DNA from: CBDCMJ01 sp965224325
GTDB taxonomy: Bacteria > Chloroflexota > Dehalococcoidia > Lucifugimonadales > UBA3495
DNA length: 64,000 bases
NCBI GenBank assembly: GCA_965224325.1
Contig: CBDCYT010000008.1
Coordinates: 1-64,000, forward strand
Direction: 5' to 3'
Part shown: one piece after another, positions 59,416 through 64,000 of the stretch
Position numbering within the stretch: the first letter of the stretch is position 1
Layout of the letters: each line of letters begins with the position of its first letter
Translations under genes and position numbers: made by a program
The notes under the pieces: generated by a model
Seen by the model: only the letters and a program-made list of their open reading frames with translations
Database searches by the model: none
What the model was told of the DNA's origin: nothing

Positions 59416-61575
59416 TCAGGACCGGGTTGGAGCGGGAAAGCTGGAGCGGTCTCTGGTGACAGAGGTTATCCCGCGAACTCCCTCCAGCTTGGCGAACAGC
59501 TTGCCCAACTGCTCCAAGCCGGTGGTGTGAAGAGTTAGTTCGATGGTCACGGTCCCGTCTTCCAACTCCTGGGTGACGACCGAGGCGATGTTAACGTGCT
59601 CTTCCGAGACCGCGACAGTTATGTCTCGCAGCAATCCCACCCGGTCATAGGCTTTCATCTTGACCCGCACGGGATACAGTTGCCGCTCCACGCCCCAGTC
59701 GACGTTTACGATGCGCTCCTGCTCGTCTTCGTTTCGAAGGCTGTGACAATCCTTCTTGTGAACGGTAACCCCGCGGGTCCGGGTGATGAATCCCAGAATC
59801 TCATCTCCCGGAATAGGGTTGCAGCACCTGCCCACGCGGACCAATAGGTCGCCTACGCCCAAGACAGAGATGCCCGAGCTGGGACTGGAAAGGGGCACGT
59901 TGGGTTTGGGGCGCTGCACCTCCGGCTCGGTCCCCTGGCGGGCCTGAGCTAGACGATGCGACACCTGGCTTTCGGTGATGATTCCTGACCCTAAATTGGC
60001 CAACAGCTCGTCAATGCTGTCGTATTTACAAATGGCCACGACCTCATCGTCATCCAGGTGTTGACTGAGGCGCCGCAGTTCCCGGCGCAACAATTCCCGG
60101 CCCCGCTGGATGTTGGTGCCTCGTGCTTGGCGGCGGAACCACTGGCGGACTTTCTGCCTGGCACTGGCCGAGACCACGTAACCCCGGTTGGGGTTGAGCC
60201 AATCCAAGCTGGGGCCGCGCTCAGCCTTGGAGGCCACGACCTCTACGGTATCCCCGTTCTCCAATACGGTGTCCAGGGACACCAACCGGCCGTTTACTTT
60301 GGCGCCCATGCACCTGTGTCCCAACTCGGTGTGTATCTTGTAGGCGAAATCCACAGGCGTCGAGCCCGCGGTGAGTTCCGCAATGTCCCCCTTGGGAGTG
60401 TAGACAAACACCTGGTCTTGGAAAATGTCTTGCCGAACTGACTCGATAAACTCATCGGTGGCGGTCACTTCACGCTGCCACTCCAGCAGCTGCCGCATCC
60501 AAGTCATCTTCTCTTCAAAGCGTGGGTCGCTGGAGTTTCCTTCTTTGTAACGCCAGTGAGCCGCCACGCCGTATTCAGAGATTTGGTGCAACTCGTAAGT
60601 CTTGATCTGCACTTCCAAGGGGTTGCCGCCCTCGCAAATTACGGTGGTGTGCAAAGCCTGATACAAGTTGTCTTTTGGCGTGGCGATATAGTCGTCGAAC
60701 TGGCCGGGAATGGGGTGCCACAGCTGGTGGGCCACTCCCAGGATCTTGTAACAATCTTCCTTGGTGTCCACCAGCACCCGAAGAGCGTACAGGTCGTATA
60801 TGTCCTGCAACTCTTTGCCCTCGGCCGCGTACTTCTGCATTTTTCTATAGGTGCTGTATATGCCTTTGGGCCGCCCCACCACTTCCCCACGGACTTTGAA
60901 CAGTTCCATCTCTTTCCGCAGGGTAGCGGCGATGTGCTCTACGTAAGCTTCCCGCTCTGTCCTCTTGGAGGCTAGCATCTTGGAGATTTCCCGGTACTTG
61001 GGCTCATCCAGGTAGCGAAAGGCCAGGTCGTCCAACCGCCACTTGATTTCCCAGATGCCGAGCCGGTGGGCTAAGGGAGAATATATGTCCAGGGTCTCTT
61101 GGGCAATTCTCTTGCGTTTATCCGGAGGCAGGGCTTCAAGGGTCCGCATATTGTGCAGGCGGTCGGCCAGCTTGATGAGCACCACCCGAATATCTTCCGC
61201 CATTGAAACCAGCATTTTACGCAGGCTTTCGGCATAGAGGCTATCTTCGTCGTTGTAATGGTCGGGGCCGGGGCTGTGGGAGCTGTGGAGACGGTCGTCC
61301 AAACGAGTGAGCTTGGTAACCCCGTCAACCAGCTTGGCGGTCTCAGCGCCGAACCGGTCTTCGACCTGGCCTAGAGTCACGCCGCAATCTTCTATTACGT
61401 CGTGGAGCAAAGCGGCGATGATGGTGTGAGCGTCGAGGTGGAGATCCGCCAGGAAAAGCGCGGTTTCCAGGGGGTGTGCAATGTAGGGCTCGCCCGATTT
61501 TCGGAGCTGCCCGCTGTGGCATTCGTTCGCGAAGACGTACGCCTGCCCGATCAACTCTGTCGCATCATCGGACAA
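59416..61575 (-). CDS. rel: Bifunctional (p)ppGpp synthetase/hydrolase (Rel/SpoT)
   Basis: The 719-residue protein has an HD hydrolase domain (HPLETALFLADLHLD, HDVIED with H58/D59, and KLADRLHNMRTL). The RelA/SpoT synthetase domain (GRPKGIYSTYRKM, about 240) is followed by a TGS domain (QVFVYTPKGDIAELTAGSTP) and the linker/zinc-finger region (GRCCNPIPGDEI). The C-terminal ACT domain (YDRVGLLRDITVAVSEEHVN) ends the protein. It makes and degrades the starvation alarmone in the cytoplasm, sensing ribosome state. Length and domain set are normal for a single-copy bacterial Rel. Confidence 0.94.
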   Translation of the reverse strand: MSDDATELIGQAYVFANECHSGQLRKSGEPYIAHPLETALFLADLHLDAHTIIAALLHDVIEDCGVTLGQVEDRFGAETAKLVDGVTKLTRLDDRLHSSHSPGPDHYNDEDSLYAESLRKMLVSMAEDIRVVLIKLADRLHNMRTLEALPPDKRKRIAQETLDIYSPLAHRLGIWEIKWRLDDLAFRYLDEPKYREISKMLASKRTEREAYVEHIAATLRKEMELFKVRGEVVGRPKGIYSTYRKMQKYAAEGKELQDIYDLYALRVLVDTKEDCYKILGVAHQLWHPIPGQFDDYIATPKDNLYQALHTTVICEGGNPLEVQIKTYELHQISEYGVAAHWRYKEGNSSDPRFEEKMTWMRQLLEWQREVTATDEFIESVRQDIFQDQVFVYTPKGDIAELTAGSTPVDFAYKIHTELGHRCMGAKVNGRLVSLDTVLENGDTVEVVASKAERGPSLDWLNPNRGYVVSASARQKVRQWFRRQARGTNIQRGRELLRRELRRLSQHLDDDEVVAICKYDSIDELLANLGSGIITESQVSHRLAQARQGTEPEVQRPKPNVPLSSPSSGISVLGVGDLLVRVGRCCNPIPGDEILGFITRTRGVTVHKKDCHSLRNEDEQERIVNVDWGVERQLYPVRVKMKAYDRVGLLRDITVAVSEEHVNIASVVTQELEDGTVTIELTLHTTGLEQLGKLFAKLEGVRGITSVTRDRSSFPAPTRS

Positions 61576-61886
61576 GTAGCCGCAAACCCGGTCTATTAAT
61601 ACTGTTGCGTTGTCCGCCGCTACCCCACGTTTGTTGCCTTGGTCAGCATTGATGATAATATGGGTAACGTCCTAAAACGGATAAGACCAATACTTTGTCG
61701 CATTCTAACTCTTTTAGCAACAAAAAACCACCAAACCACCAATCGATAAATCGCATACCGGACCCAGGTTCCAAAAATTGCGTGTCCGGTGTCTTTCCCG
61801 GAGGTCCTGGACCCGGACGTCCCGGTTCTTTTGCTTGCTCTCCAGTTCAGCTACCGGCCGGATGATGCCGGGGAAGGGGTAATAGT
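61576..61886. other. AT-richer divergent promoter region of rel and the lactonase gene
   Basis: This 311-bp region is clearly more AT-rich than its surroundings (about 61680-61760). Both flanking genes start outward from it. I do not assign specific boxes. Confidence 0.5.
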
Positions 61887-62924
61887 ATGGCCACTCAAGC
61901 GACGAAATACCTCATGTACGTCTCACTACAGGATGACGATAAGGTGTCAATATTTCGTGTGGATGCCGTGTCCGGCGAAATCGACCACCAAGAGGACGCC
62001 GCGATCGCGGGTGGCCCTGCGCCTTTGGCCGTGGACCCCGGGCGAAAATATCTCTACGTCGGACTCCGGGGGTCCCAAGAGATTTCCAGCTACAGCATAA
62101 ACCAAAGCACCGGAGGGCTCTCTTTCACCGGCGCCGCTCCGCTGCAAGGTGAGCCGGTTTACTTGGCCACAGACAGAAGCGGCAAGTTTGCGCTTTCCGC
62201 CTACTATTACCAGAGCACCGCGGCGGTCCATGCCATAGACAGCAACGGTGTCGTCGTTGCTCCACCTGTGGAGTGGCTTTACACGGCCAGGGGGGCCCAT
62301 GCCATCCAGACGGACCCGTCCAATAAATTCGTCTTTGTGCCCCACATCGCGGGCAGAGGCCCCAACGCTATTTTTCAGTTCAGGTTTGACGAGGACACCG
62401 GGCGTCTCACCCCCAACTCACCGCCCAGACACTCTCCACAAGACACGTTAGGCCCAAGGCACTTCTGCTTCCATCCCAAGGAACCCGTGGTTTACTTCTC
62501 CGACGAGCAGGGTTGCAGCGTAACCGCGTACCGGTTGGACCCATCGGCGGGAACATTAACTCCTTTCCAGACGATTTCGACTCTTCCAGATGGTTGTAAT
62601 GAGCCCAACTCTTGTTCCCAGATCCAAATAACGCCTTCGGGCAAATTCTTGTATGCTCCCAACCGCGGCCATAACAGCGTGGCATGCTTTACCATCGATC
62701 CATCCACCAGCCGGTTGACGGCGACGGGGCAAGTGCCCACGGAACCGGTCCCCAGGGCTTTCAGTTTGGACCCGGCCGGAAACTTCCTATTCGTCGCCGG
62801 CTTAGAATCGGGCCGCTTGGCTTCATATCGGGTCGATAGCGGCAACGGCCAGCTCTCGCCGATGGGGACCTGTGCGGTGGGTAACAAACCCATGTGGGTG
62901 CTGATTACCGAGTTGCCGGGGTAG
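61887..62924 (+). CDS. Lactonase-family beta-propeller protein (6-phosphogluconolactonase-like)
   Basis: The 345-residue protein is built of propeller repeats, with LMYVSLQDDDKVSIFRVD, LAVDPGRKYLYVGLRGSQEI, HAIQTDPSNKFVFVP, RHFCFHPKEPVVYFSDE, and ITPSGKFLYAPNRGHNSVA. This pattern is typical of the YbhE/Pgl beta-propeller lactonases. No signal peptide is present. It may hydrolyse 6-phosphogluconolactone or another lactone. It is a single-gene unit. Confidence 0.85.
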   Translation: MATQATKYLMYVSLQDDDKVSIFRVDAVSGEIDHQEDAAIAGGPAPLAVDPGRKYLYVGLRGSQEISSYSINQSTGGLSFTGAAPLQGEPVYLATDRSGKFALSAYYYQSTAAVHAIDSNGVVVAPPVEWLYTARGAHAIQTDPSNKFVFVPHIAGRGPNAIFQFRFDEDTGRLTPNSPPRHSPQDTLGPRHFCFHPKEPVVYFSDEQGCSVTAYRLDPSAGTLTPFQTISTLPDGCNEPNSCSQIQITPSGKFLYAPNRGHNSVACFTIDPSTSRLTATGQVPTEPVPRAFSLDPAGNFLFVAGLESGRLASYRVDSGNGQLSPMGTCAVGNKPMWVLITELPG

Positions 62925-63037
62925 ACCACAATAGGCGCATGGACCGGTGTCGCCACCGCCGACGCCTCTGGATAATGTCCCGCCCCGAGGCAGTGTTTGC
63001 GGGTCCAGCTCGGTCTGTTTAGCCTGTTTCTTTAATT
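62925..63037. other. Short gap, no gene
   Basis: Nothing was recognised downstream of the lactonase stop before the first transporter-start repeat. Confidence 0.4.
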
Positions 63038-63407
63038 CCGGTTGTTCAAGAAGGTAACTATTGCTTGATTCCTTTCGTTCAGTCATTGCCAATATGAGCC
63101 CGTCTCAGAAGTCTCCATTTGCGATTTTTGGGCGGACGCAATCTGACGAGTTACTCTTGATTAACCGCCTAAACCAGTATTGAATGCGGCTCAGTAACCC
63201 GTCATTCCCGCGAAAGCGGGAATCCAGAAAGGTAGGATGCTGAGGGACTCAGCTTTATGAGACAAGCTCAAATATGCCAAGCCATCGGTTGTTCAAGAGG
63301 GCAGCCATTGCTTGATTCCTTTCATTCAGCCATTGCCAATATGACGAGGTGCCGGTTGTTCAAGAGGGCAGCCATTGCTTGATTCCTTTCGTTCAGCCAT
63401 TGCCAGC
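63038..63407 (+). repeat. Three copies of the MFS transporter's translation-start region
   Basis: A segment beginning CCGGTTGTTCAAGAGGGCAG with SD-like GAGGG, then TTG CTT GAT TCC TTT, occurs with its TTG at 63061, 63308 and 63375. The copies at 63308 and 63375 are 67 bp apart. Only the last leads into the full transporter frame. The first encodes a 40-aa peptide (63061-63183) and the second a 24-aa peptide (63308-63382). Confidence 0.75.
63199..63226. repeat. Dispersed CCCGCGAAAGCGGG palindrome
   Basis: GTCATTCCCGCGAAAGCGGG followed by AATCCAG is the same palindromic module found inside the MITE-like elements at 46.5, 46.9 and 55.4 kb. Here it stands alone between two copies of the transporter-start repeat. 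Confidence 0.75.
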
Positions 63408-64000
63408 AGGCCAAGCTACAAGTATTGGGTGTTTGGCGCAATAGCCCTCGGCACCTTCGGGTCCGTAGTCGATCACGGCAGCAGCTTGGTAGCCCTGCCC
63501 ACCATTGTGGACCATTTCGGCACCGATATCCCCACAGTTCAATGGGTGGTGATTGCCTACACATTGACTATCACCGCTTTGCTTCTACCCATGGGCCGGT
63601 TGTCCGATCTGGTGGGGCGTAGAAAAGTGTACTTGTTCGGGACCCTGGTGTTCGTCCTTGGCGCCGGAATGAGCGGTTCTTCCGTAAGCCTTGAGATGTT
63701 GATCGGATCCCGGATCATCCAAGGCGTAGGGGCCGCCATGACCCAGGGCACCGGCATGGCGATTATCACTTCTGTCTTCCCCAGCAACCAGCGAGGCAAG
63801 GCGATTGGCTTTATCATGACAGTGGTAGGCGCGGGGGGAATAGCCGGACCGGCCATCGGCGGCCTGTTGGTGCAGGGGTTCGACTGGCCCTACGTATTCT
63901 GGATTAACATCCCGTTGGGATTACTGGGGATAGCCGCCGTGCTGGTTATCCTCCAGGAAAAAGGCTTCGGCGAGGATTCCCGGCAACAGGGCAGCAAATT
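63375..64000 (+). CDS. DHA2-type MFS transporter, partial (runs off the window)
   Basis: I start it at TTG 63375 (MLDSFRSAIASRPSYKYWVF) because GAGGG precedes it and the same start segment is duplicated upstream. The visible 208 residues show the first half of a 14-helix drug-type major facilitator: ALGTFGSVVDHGSSLVALPT, IPTVQWVVIAYTLTITAL, MGRLSDLVGRRKVYLFG (motif A between helices 2 and 3), SRIIQGVGAAMTQGTGMAII and VVGAGGIAGPAIGGLLVQ (motif C-like). It should export a hydrophobic compound by proton antiport. The C-terminal half lies beyond base 64000. Confidence 0.88.
   Translation, partial: MLDSFRSAIASRPSYKYWVFGAIALGTFGSVVDHGSSLVALPTIVDHFGTDIPTVQWVVIAYTLTITALLLPMGRLSDLVGRRKVYLFGTLVFVLGAGMSGSSVSLEMLIGSRIIQGVGAAMTQGTGMAIITSVFPSNQRGKAIGFIMTVVGAGGIAGPAIGGLLVQGFDWPYVFWINIPLGLLGIAAVLVILQEKGFGEDSRQQGSK

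Overview
The window looks like a chromosomal segment from a GC-rich, uncultured bacterium, most plausibly a Chloroflexota (Dehalococcoidia/SAR202-like) lineage. That placement is an inference from gene content: tandem luciferase-like flavin oxidoreductases, small RGRP-type and CxxC mini-proteins, a PAC2-family protein, FN3 secreted proteins, a RelA/SpoT protein and RidA. No rRNA or other decisive marker is present. Bases 1 to about 46,100 are accessory DNA: defence genes, insertion sequences, truncated genes and a CRISPR array. Bases from about 47,100 onward are mostly intact metabolic and housekeeping genes. The boundary falls at a tRNA-Arg(UCU) gene with a tyrosine recombinase beside its 3' end, a usual integration arrangement.

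Bases 1-4300 hold an IS1182-like transposase remnant, a truncated IS21 istA whose end interrupts a secreted FN3 protein gene, and small orphan ORFs. Bases 4299-7473 encode a short prokaryotic Argonaute (MID-PIWI, no visible catalytic tetrad) overlapped by a partner with a RecG/Schlafen-type HATPase region and an APAZ-like C-terminus. This is the strongest candidate for an unusual system. Next comes a type III-like restriction helicase that loses its C-terminus at the junction with the Argonaute operon, then a graveyard of truncated defence genes (methylase N-terminus, PlsC fragment, DUF1156 N-terminus, DUF3883 C-terminus) with an intact trypsin-like protease among them. An intact IS1380 transposase separates these from a compact operon made of a 1,831-residue nuclease-helicase-methylase, a small Cys/His protein and a SIR2-domain protein.

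Bases 22208-23455 are a type I-E-like CRISPR array with an exact 61-bp period and no cas genes in the window. It is followed by an SRAP/HMCES gene with an in-frame stop. Bases 25712-28118 are a complete IS1595-family element with matching inverted repeats, an 8-bp target duplication and several small cargo genes. Two truncated IS110 copies in inverted orientation (24341-25005 and 42587-43035) bracket about 17.6 kb. That interval contains a glycosyltransferase / radical-SAM-like / WG-repeat methyltransferase / phosphatase operon, a convergent epimerase and UDP-sugar dehydrogenase pair, a frameshifted nuclease gene, a CAP-domain lipoprotein and an IS4/IS5-type element.

After the tRNA there is a cluster of MITE-like and palindromic repeats. 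Then come a PAC2 protein, a PhnD-like binding protein, a class III aminotransferase, two tandem LLM oxidoreductases, a HigB/HigA-ImmA toxin-antitoxin pair, radC, nadE, ridA, a rel/spoT gene, a lactonase, and the start of a DHA2-type MFS transporter whose 5' end is triplicated upstream. The last gene runs off the window.
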